Source: Anaerolineae bacterium (GTDB lineage: Bacteria > Chloroflexota > Anaerolineae > Anaerolineales > E44-bin32). From it: a stretch of DNA of 64,000 bases. The notes under the pieces are model-generated. The model searched no databases, was not told the DNA's origin, and saw nothing but the letters and a program-made list of their open reading frames with translations. The stretch lies in assembly GCA_011192015.1 (NCBI GenBank), contig DUET01000085.1:84648-148647 (forward strand). The letters run 5' to 3'. The translations under genes were made by a program, and so were the position numbers. Of this stretch, positions 33,240-41,691 are shown in pieces; the first letter of the stretch is position 1; each line of letters begins with the position of its first letter.

Positions 33240-35441
33240 ATGATCAAGAGACGAATCGTCTTTGGGGTGGCGATCCTGGTGCTGGTCGTGATGTCCTGTA
33301 CCATAACCATACCATCCGCCACCCAGCCATCCGATGCTACGCAAGCAACAACCGAACCAGGGGTTCCAACGGATGCCACGGAACCGCCTACGGGACCCAC
33401 ACCGGAACCACCGGAGGGCGTCTATCCACCGGTCTTCGCTTCCTACCAGCAGGAAGTCGTGACCCTGCCATCGAGCTTCAGCGGGTACAGTTTGCCGGTA
33501 GATCTGAATGATGTGGAGGGCGTGGATGACTTCGGACTTTCACCAGCGCAGCTGTCGATGCTCTCGCAAAACGGCTTCGTCGTAGCGCCACCGGGCATCG
33601 ATGAATATCAAGAGTTCTACCAGATCTACGAGGATTGGCGTTACCGGGATGGACCGCTGTTCATCACCACCGACAGTGTCCTGCATGTCTACCACCTGCT
33701 CTTCGACAAGCTGCTGCGCGATCTCGAGCGCGAGCACTTCATCCCGGACTTGCAGAGCCTGATAAGGGCCATGATCACCGCCACCCAGGAGCAACTGACC
33801 ACGCTCACAGGAACGGCGCTCGAGGAGCAAGCACGACGCAACCTGGCTTTCTTCGTCGTGGCTGCGGAGTTGATGGACATCCATCCCAGAGTTGCCGCGG
33901 ATGTTCGTGCGCTTGTGGACGCGGAAATGGCGCTCATCGAGGCGCATTCGATTCCGTCTATCTCTCCCATCTGGGACCGAGATGATCTGGCGATGGATGA
34001 CAAGCTGATCGAAGATTACACGCAGTACATTCCTCGCGGCCACTACACGCGCAGCGAAGATCTGCAGCGCTACTTCAAGAGCATGATGTGGTTCGGGAGA
34101 CTGACCTACCGCCTGCGCGATGAGTTCGAAACGCAGCGCGCCTTGTTGCTCACCGAGGCGCTGCGAACGGCTGTTGCTCAGGATGGCACCCCCGCGACCA
34201 TCCTTTGGGGGCGCATCTTCGAACCAACTGTCTTCCTGGTCGGCAAGGCCGACGATCTTTCGTACTTCGAATACAGTGTGCTCAGCGACTCGATCTTCGG
34301 CGTCAATCCGCTTCTGGAGAGCTTTGCGGACCCAGAATTGATGGCGGACTTCATGGAAGCTGCTCGATTGCTGCCTCCGCCGCAGGTGAATTCGATGTGG
34401 GTGTGGATCTGGCAGGATAAGACCGAGGCCACACAGGGTTTCCGCTTCATGGGGCAGCGTTTCACGATCGATGCCTATGTCTTCGGACAGATGATATGGC
34501 GCAACGTGGGTATCATGGGTGATGAACGCTGGCTGCCCAAGGCGCTGGATTTCTTCGCCGCCATGGGCTCAAACGAGGCGCTCAGCATCCTCGACGACAT
34601 GGGTGAGACGGCCTACGAGAATTTCAACACCCAGATGGACAAGGTGCGCGATGAACTGGCAGCCACGGGCGTGGACACCTGGACGGAGAACGTCTACTGG
34701 TCCTGGCTCTACGCGCTGCAACCCATCGTCGAGGTCAAGGGTGAAAGCTATCCCGAATTCATGCGCACGCAGGCCTGGACACGCAGGGATCTCAATGCGG
34801 CGTTGGGCTCCTACACCGAGCTCAAACACGATACGATTCTCTACGCCAAGCAAGTGATGGCCGAGATGGGCGGCGGGCCGATGGAGAACCCCGCGGGCTA
34901 TGTTGAACCCAATCCGGAGGCCTACGCGCGTCTGGAAGCCCTGGCTCTGATGACCCACAGCGGGCTTGCCGACCGGGGCCTGCTGACGGAGAGGATGCGC
35001 CAGGCTTTGGAGAATCTGATCGACCTGTTGGGCTTCCTGCGCACGACATCGGAGAAGGAACTCGCCGGCCAGCCGCTGACGCAGGATGACTACTGGCGGA
35101 TCCAATTCTACGGTGGTGAGCTCGAAGCACTCACCGTGGCGGCTGCGGATTGCGATGACGTGACCGACTGCAGGGATCTTGAGGATCAGCGCGCAGCGCT
35201 GATCGCCGACGTTGCGACCGGCAGCGGGACGGTGCTGGAAGAGGCCATCGGCGATCCGGCGCGCATCTTCGTAGTGCTGCCGGATGCACCGCTGCGGCTG
35301 GCCGTTGGCGCGGTCTTCAGCTACTATGAATTCACTGTAGCAGCATCCGACCGCATGACCGACGAACAGTGGCAGGCGATGATCGACGCCGGGACGAACC
35401 CAGCGCAACCTGAATGGACCGACGCCTTCGTCACCCCATAG
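33240..35441 (+). CDS. DUF3160 lipoprotein
   Basis: The 733-residue protein has a lipobox ending at C20, a Thr/Pro-rich linker to about residue 60, and then a long helical domain that matches DUF3160 (early Phe-Ile-Thr-Thr-Asp-Ser-Val-Leu-His-Val-Tyr-His, later Tyr-Thr-Glu-Leu-Lys-His-Asp-Thr). The family is widespread in Chloroflexota and some archaea and has no known function. The conserved His/Glu/Asp residues hint at an enzyme or metal-binding role. It overlaps the CapA-like gene by 28 bases. Confidence 0.88.
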   Translation: MIKRRIVFGVAILVLVVMSCTITIPSATQPSDATQATTEPGVPTDATEPPTGPTPEPPEGVYPPVFASYQQEVVTLPSSFSGYSLPVDLNDVEGVDDFGLSPAQLSMLSQNGFVVAPPGIDEYQEFYQIYEDWRYRDGPLFITTDSVLHVYHLLFDKLLRDLEREHFIPDLQSLIRAMITATQEQLTTLTGTALEEQARRNLAFFVVAAELMDIHPRVAADVRALVDAEMALIEAHSIPSISPIWDRDDLAMDDKLIEDYTQYIPRGHYTRSEDLQRYFKSMMWFGRLTYRLRDEFETQRALLLTEALRTAVAQDGTPATILWGRIFEPTVFLVGKADDLSYFEYSVLSDSIFGVNPLLESFADPELMADFMEAARLLPPPQVNSMWVWIWQDKTEATQGFRFMGQRFTIDAYVFGQMIWRNVGIMGDERWLPKALDFFAAMGSNEALSILDDMGETAYENFNTQMDKVRDELAATGVDTWTENVYWSWLYALQPIVEVKGESYPEFMRTQAWTRRDLNAALGSYTELKHDTILYAKQVMAEMGGGPMENPAGYVEPNPEAYARLEALALMTHSGLADRGLLTERMRQALENLIDLLGFLRTTSEKELAGQPLTQDDYWRIQFYGGELEALTVAAADCDDVTDCRDLEDQRAALIADVATGSGTVLEEAIGDPARIFVVLPDAPLRLAVGAVFSYYEFTVAASDRMTDEQWQAMIDAGTNPAQPEWTDAFVTP

Positions 35442-36391
35442 GTACCAGCGCCGCGCTGGCGGCGTTGCTGCTTTCCGTCGTCGGGCTGACAGCGGCTCTG
35501 CTCACACGCGGCGAAACGACGGTCACGCTGGCACTTACGGGAGACATCATGCTGGGGCGAAGCGTCGCCCTGGCACACACCGGGGGCGGTTGGGAGCAGG
35601 TCCTAGCCGCCCTCGCTCCCTATGCTTCCTCGGCGGATCTGGCCTTCGCCAATCTCGAATCTCCTCTCACGGATGCCCCACTCCTCCATGCTGGGCATGA
35701 TCTTCGCGCTCCCACGCAGGCTGTTCAGGCTTTGCAAGCGGCGGGATTCGACCTGGTCTCGCTGGCCAACAATCACGCGCTGGATGCGGGTACGCCTGGG
35801 TTGGTGGACACATTGGGAGCGCTGCAGGAAGCGGGCATCGAAGCCGTTGGCCCTGGAAGCGAAGCCTTGCCTGTGCGCCTGCAGGGCCTGGCGATCGTGT
35901 GGCTGGCTTTGGATGATGCGGGTTCGGAGGCGGATACGCAGATGGCGCAAACGAATCTAGCTGCATGGCGCAATCGGGCGGATCTGCTGGTGGTCTCGAT
36001 TCACTGGGGTGTGGAGTATCAGGCTTCGCCCAGCCCTCGTCAGCGAAGACTGGCGGCGGAGCTGGCAGCTGCGGGAGCGGATCTGATCGTCGGGCATCAT
36101 GCTCATGTCCTGCAGCCGGTGGAATGGATTTTGGGGGAGGGGCGTGGGCGCTCAACACTGGTGATCTTCGGGTTGGGCAATGCCATCTTCGATCAGGGCG
36201 CGCCTCCTCAGGCGCGCCATGGCGCCACTCTTCTGGTGGAAGTCGGAGCGGGAGGTGTGCGGAGTGTGAGAGCCGTGGCGCATGTGATCGAGCCCGGCAG
36301 GTGGGAAGCCGCTGCCGCCGGACCCGCGCAGTCGAGTGCAATCGCAAGCAGTTTGACGCTGGCCTGCGACGGAGTACGAGGCTGCAGATAG
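35414..36391 (+). CDS. CapA-family secreted metallophosphatase-like protein
   Basis: The 325-residue protein has an N-terminal membrane anchor (residues ~10-31) and a CapA/PgsA domain. This shows Thr-Gly-Asp-Ile-Met-Leu-Gly-Arg, Asn-Leu-Glu-Ser-Pro, Ala-Asn-Asn-His-Ala-Leu-Asp, His-Trp-Gly-Val-Glu and Gly-His-His-Ala-His. These are the metal-ligand motifs of calcineurin-like phosphoesterases. CapA was named from poly-gamma-glutamate capsule synthesis, but most homologues have no capB/capC neighbours, as here. Its start lies within the DUF3160 gene, so the two are translationally coupled. Confidence 0.85.
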   Translation: MDRRLRHPIGTSAALAALLLSVVGLTAALLTRGETTVTLALTGDIMLGRSVALAHTGGGWEQVLAALAPYASSADLAFANLESPLTDAPLLHAGHDLRAPTQAVQALQAAGFDLVSLANNHALDAGTPGLVDTLGALQEAGIEAVGPGSEALPVRLQGLAIVWLALDDAGSEADTQMAQTNLAAWRNRADLLVVSIHWGVEYQASPSPRQRRLAAELAAAGADLIVGHHAHVLQPVEWILGEGRGRSTLVIFGLGNAIFDQGAPPQARHGATLLVEVGAGGVRSVRAVAHVIEPGRWEAAAAGPAQSSAIASSLTLACDGVRGCR

Positions 36392-36466
36392 AAGCACGTG
36401 GCAGAACGGGCGTCGAGGCGAACCTGGTCCACCTTTTCCCAAGAAAAGCAGAAACACAGGCAGGCG

Positions 36467-37795
36467 CTAGATGGGATGGCCTTTGAGGTCGTAGGGCAGG
36501 ACGCTGTCGATCTGCACGCGAAGGATGGCTCCGATCTCGAGGGCACCTTCGACGAAGATCAGGCCGTCGATCTCGGGGGCATCTCGATAGGAGCGACCGA
36601 TGGAAAGGCCATCGCCGTGGCCCTCGATGAGGACGTCGAGGCTGCGCCCGATGAATTGTTGATGCTTCTCGAGTGAAATCTGCTGCTGCAATTCCATCAG
36701 GAGGGCAAGGCGCTCCTGCTTGATGGCTTCGGGGACGGGATCGCCGAGGCTGCCGGCGGGAGTGCGGGATTCGAAGGAATAGGTGAAGACACCGAGTCGA
36801 TCGAAGCGCTGCTCGGCAACGAAGTCCAGCAGGCTCTGGAATTCGGCATCTCTCTCTCCCGGGTAGCCCACGATGAAGGCCGTTCGCAGGGCGATCTCAG
36901 GCATGGCGCGGCGTAGGGCATCCAGTCGGCGGCGTGTGGCATCGAGATCGGCGGGGCGATGCATGCGACGGAGAATGTCGGGATGCGCGTGCTGCAGGGG
37001 GATGTCCAGATAGGGAAGAATCTGGTCGTGGCGGGCCATGGTTTCGATCAGGGATGTGTTCACGCTGCTCGGGAAGCCGTAGAGGATACGAATCCAATCG
37101 ATCTCGGGAACATGCAGCACGAGCTCCTCGAGCAGATTGGAGAGCCCCTGTCGCATGCCCAAGTCTTTACCGTAGCTCGTGGTGTCCTGCGCGATGAGCA
37201 CAAGCTCGCGCACGCCCAATTCCTGAAGGCGCTGCGCTTCGTCGAGAATGCGCTCCGGCGGGCGGCTGACCGCCGTGCCCTTGATCTGGGGAATGGCGCA
37301 GAAAGCGCAGGTTCGATGACAGCCATCCGCGATCTTGAGATAGGCGCTGGCGCCTTGCACGGCGGTGCGCATCACGCCCTGCTCATCCCTACCGACGGTG
37401 GGCATGTCGGGGATGTGCACGAACGGTCTGGGATGTGGGTCTTTGCTCAACGCCTCAAGCACGGGCACGATGTCCATCCAGCGGCGTGTGCTGATCAAGG
37501 CATCAAGACCGGGCACATCATCGCTGATCTCGGTTCCGATGTACTGTGGTAGGCATCCAGCGGCGATGAGCCATTGGTTGAAGCGTTTCGCGGTCGCCAA
37601 TTCCTTGAGCACGGCATAGGATTCCTCGCGAGCAGATTGGATGAATCCGCAGGTGTTGACGATGAGCACGTCAGCCTGATCCGGCCGGGATTCGGCCTGG
37701 TATCCGGCGCGCGTGAGCAAGGTTTTCATGGAATGCGTATCGACCGTGTTCTTGGCGCAACCCAGTGAAATGATGTGGAAGCGCTGGGCACTCAA
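36467..37795 (-). CDS. rimO: Ribosomal protein S12 methylthiotransferase RimO
   Basis: RimO is a radical SAM methylthiotransferase that adds a methylthio group to Asp88/89 of ribosomal protein S12. The 442-residue protein has the N-terminal UPF0004 domain (Ser-Leu-Gly-Cys-Ala-Lys-Asn), the radical SAM triad in Cys-His-Arg-Thr-Cys-Ala-Phe-Cys, and a C-terminal TRAM domain. The Leu-Gly-Cys-Ala-Lys-Asn variant points to RimO rather than MiaB. Its start is TTG, one base after the stop of the RodZ-like gene, so it depends on coupling. Confidence 0.92.
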   Translation of the reverse strand: MSAQRFHIISLGCAKNTVDTHSMKTLLTRAGYQAESRPDQADVLIVNTCGFIQSAREESYAVLKELATAKRFNQWLIAAGCLPQYIGTEISDDVPGLDALISTRRWMDIVPVLEALSKDPHPRPFVHIPDMPTVGRDEQGVMRTAVQGASAYLKIADGCHRTCAFCAIPQIKGTAVSRPPERILDEAQRLQELGVRELVLIAQDTTSYGKDLGMRQGLSNLLEELVLHVPEIDWIRILYGFPSSVNTSLIETMARHDQILPYLDIPLQHAHPDILRRMHRPADLDATRRRLDALRRAMPEIALRTAFIVGYPGERDAEFQSLLDFVAEQRFDRLGVFTYSFESRTPAGSLGDPVPEAIKQERLALLMELQQQISLEKHQQFIGRSLDVLIEGHGDGLSIGRSYRDAPEIDGLIFVEGALEIGAILRVQIDSVLPYDLKGHPI

Positions 37796-37796
37796 C

Positions 37797-38720
37797 CTAT
37801 TCGCCCTCGGATTCGGTTGGGGTTCCGGTGGGACCGGGTGTGTTGGTGGGGGTGGGGCTGGGTTGGAGCGTGGGTGTGGGGGTCATGGGTCCGGCGAGAC
37901 CGTACAGGCGGATGACCACTTCCGAGAACGAGCCCAGAAGGCCCTGATCCTGGCCGTTGAAGTACACGCGCACGCCTCCGCCGTTGCCGGTGACGATCTC
38001 CACCACGGTTTGGCCCTGGACTTCGATCGTTTCCCCAGGGTCCATGCGGCCCACATACCGCTCTTCTCCGTCGGCAGAAACGCGTATCCAGGTGTGTTGT
38101 TCGGCAACGATCATCAAATCCACAGTGTTCCCTGGACCGATGATGATATTGGGGGATGTGGCGGTGGCTTCGGGAGTTATGCCAAGCGCGGGGTCCTCCG
38201 TTTCAGCGGGCAGTGGGGATGAGGTTGGAATCTGAATCGACTGTGTGCTCGTGGGTTCAGGAAGACCGGCGGTTCCGTTGTTGGCATCGGTATCGCCTCG
38301 CAAGCTGTCCATCAAACGGCTGCCGCCCCAGAGAAGCACTGCGATCACCCCAAGGCTCCCCACAACGCCGACCAGGAGATCGGTGGTAAGCCAGCGCGGC
38401 CGACGCAACCGTACAGGCACCGAGTTCGGAGTGGGTGTGGGTGCAGGGGCGGCGGCAGGAGGCTTGGCTTTCGAACGCTTATGGTTGGTGTGCATCACGT
38501 CGGCGAAATCGTCGAGCATGGCGGAGGTATTCAAGCCCAGGAACTCGGCGTAGTTCTTCAGGAAACCCCGGGCTTGCACGATGGAGGGCATCGCGTCGAA
38601 GTCGCCCTTCTCGAGCATCTCCAGGTAGCGCACACGGATGCGCGTGATACGCTCGACCTCATTCAACGTGAGGCCGAGTTTCTCGCGCGCATCTCGTAGT
38701 TTCTGACCGATTGCATCCAT
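37797..38720 (-). CDS. RodZ-like transmembrane helix-turn-helix protein
   Basis: The 307-residue protein has a Cro-type helix-turn-helix (residues ~5-65), a basic linker rich in Pro/Ala, one membrane span (~113-133), a Thr/Pro/Ser linker and an extracellular beta-rich domain (DUF4115) at ~200-280. A Thr-Pro-Thr tail follows. RodZ links MreB to the cell wall machinery and supports rod shape. It is coupled to rimO. No mreB is visible in the window. Confidence 0.82.
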   Translation of the reverse strand: MDAIGQKLRDAREKLGLTLNEVERITRIRVRYLEMLEKGDFDAMPSIVQARGFLKNYAEFLGLNTSAMLDDFADVMHTNHKRSKAKPPAAAPAPTPTPNSVPVRLRRPRWLTTDLLVGVVGSLGVIAVLLWGGSRLMDSLRGDTDANNGTAGLPEPTSTQSIQIPTSSPLPAETEDPALGITPEATATSPNIIIGPGNTVDLMIVAEQHTWIRVSADGEERYVGRMDPGETIEVQGQTVVEIVTGNGGGVRVYFNGQDQGLLGSFSEVVIRLYGLAGPMTPTPTLQPSPTPTNTPGPTGTPTESEGE

Positions 38721-38796
38721 CGTGGTTGAGGAAACCGAAAGGCCGCCGGCGTCCCCCAGTTGATCGCATGCCGGTGGTGTTCAGGTGGCCCGGAGA

Positions 38797-39399
38797 TCAG
38801 GCCTCCTCGTCCTCCTCGCCTGTCTCTTCTTCGGGGGTCTCCGCGGCGGTTTCGGCAGCGGCGGCTGCGGCCTCAGCGGCTGCGGCCTCTGCGGCGGCTG
38901 CCTCTGCGGCTGCTGCCTCTTCAGCGGAGAACTCGTACGCCGATTTGGCAGGTTCGCCTTCTCGATGCACGAGGATCTTGACCTCGGGGACCAGATCGAT
39001 GGTCAGCCGGATGGGTACGGTGTGTACACCGAGCAGCTTGATGGGCTGCGTTTCGATGTTCCTGCGCTCGACGACGGTGGAGGTCATCTCTTCGATGGCG
39101 CGGGCGATCATCTGATTGGTGACGGATCCGTACAGGCGGCCGGTTTCGCCTGCCTTGACAGCGAAGGCCAATTCCAAGCCGGAGAGTTTTTCGGCGACAT
39201 CGCCCAATTCCAGATTGAGGCGCTTGCGTTCTGCGCTGGCCTTCTGACGGATGCGTTCGGCCTGCTTGAGAATGCCAGGCCTGGCCATCACAGCCAATCC
39301 CTGAGGGATCAGGTAGTTGCGTGCGTAGCCATCGGCGACTTTCTTAACATCGCCAGCGTTTCCGAGTTTGTAGATGTCCTTGAGCAACATGACTTTCAT
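38797..39399 (-). CDS. rplI: 50S ribosomal protein L9 with Ala/Glu-rich tail
   Basis: Residues 1-148 are a complete bL9: the N-terminal RNA-binding domain with Gly-Asp-Val-Lys-Lys-Val and Ala-Arg-Asn-Tyr-Leu-Ile-Pro, the long connecting helix and the C-terminal domain. It is followed by an extra tail of about 50 residues made of repeated Ala-Ala-Ala-Ala-Glu units and ending in acidic residues. Most bL9 proteins stop at ~150 residues. The tail is encoded by GCC/GCA-rich repeats and is probably a flexible or helical extension. Confidence 0.92.
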   Translation of the reverse strand: MKVMLLKDIYKLGNAGDVKKVADGYARNYLIPQGLAVMARPGILKQAERIRQKASAERKRLNLELGDVAEKLSGLELAFAVKAGETGRLYGSVTNQMIARAIEEMTSTVVERRNIETQPIKLLGVHTVPIRLTIDLVPEVKILVHREGEPAKSAYEFSAEEAAAAEAAAAEAAAAEAAAAAAETAAETPEEETGEEDEEA

Positions 39400-39583
39400 G
39401 GAACTTCAAGCCCTTTCTGCAAAGTTTGAGCGCCGCGAGCGGCGCTCGAGGGCGAAGGGTACAACGCCCCACGCCTGGCGATTCTACCAGAAGGGAGAGC
39501 GTTGGTCAAAGCTGGGGGCTGAGGCAAGGATGTCTTTGGGTTGAACTTGAGGTAGCCGGCAGATCCACAATCGGCAGGCAATC

Positions 39584-40048
39584 TCAATACATCAACTTTT
39601 CCATGACCAAGGCATCCTCTCCGTTGGCGTAGTAACCGGGCCAGGTATTGATTTGACGATAGCCCTCTTGGCGGTAGAGGCTCAGCGCCGCTTGATTGGA
39701 GATGCGCAGGGTGAGTTTGATGCGTGGCATGTCCATCGCCTCCTCGCAGGCGCGCAACAGGCGCCGCCCAAGACCGCGGCGCCTGTATTGGGGATGCACG
39801 CCGATGGTGGCGATCCATGCAACCTGCTGCATCTGACGCAGACTGCCGACGACAAGGCCGACCATCTGGTTCTCGAATTCGGCTTTCAAGCGCACGGTGC
39901 TGGGCAGCGTGAGTGCTGCAGCCACATCCAGCGCCGTCCAGGCATCTGCCCCGAAACAGAGCTTCTCGAGCGCCATGATAGATCGCCAATCGCGCCATGA
40001 TGCTGGGGAGAGGACGACGCGCGCCTGCAAGTCCGCCTTCTGGTTCAC
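39584..40048 (-). CDS. RimI-like GNAT acetyltransferase
   Basis: The 154-residue protein has the GNAT acetyl-CoA motif (Gln-Tyr-Arg-Arg-Arg-Gly-Leu-Gly-Arg) and the C-terminal Asn-X-Ala-Ala-Leu-Ser-Leu-Tyr...Gly-Tyr pattern seen in RimI-type enzymes that acetylate protein N-termini. Whether it acts on ribosomal S18 or another protein is unknown; the tsaD gene often found with rimI lies elsewhere in the window. The start is GTG 40048, nine bases after the slipin stop codon, in the same operon. Confidence 0.82.
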   Translation of the reverse strand: MNQKADLQARVVLSPASWRDWRSIMALEKLCFGADAWTALDVAAALTLPSTVRLKAEFENQMVGLVVGSLRQMQQVAWIATIGVHPQYRRRGLGRRLLRACEEAMDMPRIKLTLRISNQAALSLYRQEGYRQINTWPGYYANGEDALVMEKLMY

Positions 40049-40057
40049 AACGCTGAC

Positions 40058-40948
40058 CTACTTCTTTGGCTTGATGAAATTCTCCAGCAGGCTCGTGAAC
40101 TCCATGGGGAAGATGAACTTGGTGGCCGGGCTGGTCCCCATCTGCTTCAGGGTTTCGAAATACTGCAGCGTCATGGTCTTCTGATCGATGCTCTGGGCCA
40201 CGTTGAAGATCTTCTCCAGGGCTGAGGAGAAGCCTTCGGCGCGCAGCAATTGGGCTTTCTTGTCGCCTTCCGCTCTTCGGATGTTGGCTTCCTTATCACC
40301 TTCAGCTTGCAGGATGGCGGCCTGCTTCTGTCCTTCAGCCACATTCACTTCCGCATCCCGCTGCCCGGTGGATTCCGTGACCACGGCGCGGCGCACACGC
40401 TCGGCGGTCATCTGGCGGTTCATGGCTTCCTGAACCTCGCGCGGCGGAACGATCTCGCGGATTTCCACGTTGGTCACCTTGACGCCCCAGCGCTCGGTGA
40501 CTTCGTCCAGCTTAACCCGAAGCACCTGGTTGATGTGGTCACGCTGGGAAAGCACATCATCCAGTGGGATACCGCCGATCACCGAACGCAGTGTGGTGGT
40601 CGCCATGCCCTCAGCCGCCGCCTCGAAATTGCCGACCTGGAGGACGGAATCCTCGGCGCTCACGACCTTGTAATACCAGATGAAGTCGATCGAGATCGGG
40701 GCGTTGTCCAATGTGATCGAGGTTTGATGCGGAATCTCTCGAACTTGCTCTCGCAGATCCACCTTCTGGCCGCGGTCGATGAAGGGTAGCAGAAGCACCA
40801 ATCCCGGTCCTCGTTGTCCAACACAACGACCGAGACGAAAGACGACCAACCTTTCGTATTCCTGCACGATGCGGATGGCTTGTGCGATCAGAACCAGAGA
40901 GACCAACACGACTGCGCCAATTCCGCACAGTAAAGACGTTTGCCACAT
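40058..40948 (-). CDS. Slipin/stomatin-like SPFH membrane protein
   Basis: The 296-residue protein has one N-terminal membrane segment (~5-25), an SPFH/Band 7 domain (Val-Phe-Arg-Leu-Gly-Arg through Val-Pro-Pro-Arg-Glu) and an Ala/Glu/Gln-rich coiled coil at ~190-250. Slipins form large rings in the membrane and commonly work with NfeD proteins. The nfeD-like gene lies 31 bases upstream on the same strand. ATG 40948 has GGAGGATAACC just before it; the longer upstream frame overlaps nfeD and is not coding. Confidence 0.92.
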   Translation of the reverse strand: MWQTSLLCGIGAVVLVSLVLIAQAIRIVQEYERLVVFRLGRCVGQRGPGLVLLLPFIDRGQKVDLREQVREIPHQTSITLDNAPISIDFIWYYKVVSAEDSVLQVGNFEAAAEGMATTTLRSVIGGIPLDDVLSQRDHINQVLRVKLDEVTERWGVKVTNVEIREIVPPREVQEAMNRQMTAERVRRAVVTESTGQRDAEVNVAEGQKQAAILQAEGDKEANIRRAEGDKKAQLLRAEGFSSALEKIFNVAQSIDQKTMTLQYFETLKQMGTSPATKFIFPMEFTSLLENFIKPKK

Positions 40949-40979
40949 GGTTATCCTCCAAATAGAAATGGATCTTTGG

Positions 40980-41603
40980 CTATTGTTTTGTATGCTCAGG
41001 GTCGGCCGGTTCCACGACCAGCGTGAGACCTTCCCTGCCAACGACGCGTATCTTGGTACCCACGGCAAGGACAGTATCCGCGGTGGCGGTCCATAATTCA
41101 CCTGCAACATATACCGAACCGATCGGATCGACGGCGGTGCGGACCTCTCCAATTTGACGCAATACAGCCGTGGGGTCATGCGATGGTTTGCCGCGATAAG
41201 CTTCCAGGGCTTTGCTCAGGATGAGCCAGAAGAATCCCACAGTCAGCAGTGATACTACGATGGCCAGGATGGGATGAACCGTCGGGCCTCCCTCCGGCAG
41301 ACGGAAGAGGAAGACCGATCCCAGGCTGAGTGTGAGAGCGGACAAGCCCAGCCATACGCCGGTCCATTTGCGCCAAACAGAAAGCCCAAAAAGAACGATG
41401 CCTGCTCCCAGGAGCCCCAGCGCCCAGGTGTTGATGGGCACGAAAGCCAATCCCAACCCAGCGATGACGAGAACAATGATGGCCAAGCCTTCGAGCACAC
41501 CGGTCCCCGGCGTCACGACTGCCCAGGCTGATAACCAGAACCCCGCCACCAGGGATAAGTAGAGCAGATTGATCAATAGGGGAGATTCTAAGAGGATTGA
41601 CAT
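40980..41603 (-). CDS. NfeD-like membrane protein
   Basis: This 207-residue protein has four to five membrane segments in the first ~130 residues and a C-terminal OB-fold domain (~145-205, Ala-Val-Asp-Pro-Ile-Gly-Ser-Val-Tyr-Val-Ala-Gly-Glu-Leu-Trp). It is the short NfeD form without the ClpP-type protease domain. NfeD and slipin act together, probably in membrane protein quality control or microdomain organisation. It is directly upstream of the slipin gene. Confidence 0.88.
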   Translation of the reverse strand: MSILLESPLLINLLYLSLVAGFWLSAWAVVTPGTGVLEGLAIIVLVIAGLGLAFVPINTWALGLLGAGIVLFGLSVWRKWTGVWLGLSALTLSLGSVFLFRLPEGGPTVHPILAIVVSLLTVGFFWLILSKALEAYRGKPSHDPTAVLRQIGEVRTAVDPIGSVYVAGELWTATADTVLAVGTKIRVVGREGLTLVVEPADPEHTKQ

Positions 41604-41691
41604 GTCCCTGTTTCCTCAGCTACTCGGATCATCTTGAAGATACTTGGCTCCCCCTTGTTTTCATCCCGCAGGGCAGTCAACCGGCTGACAT

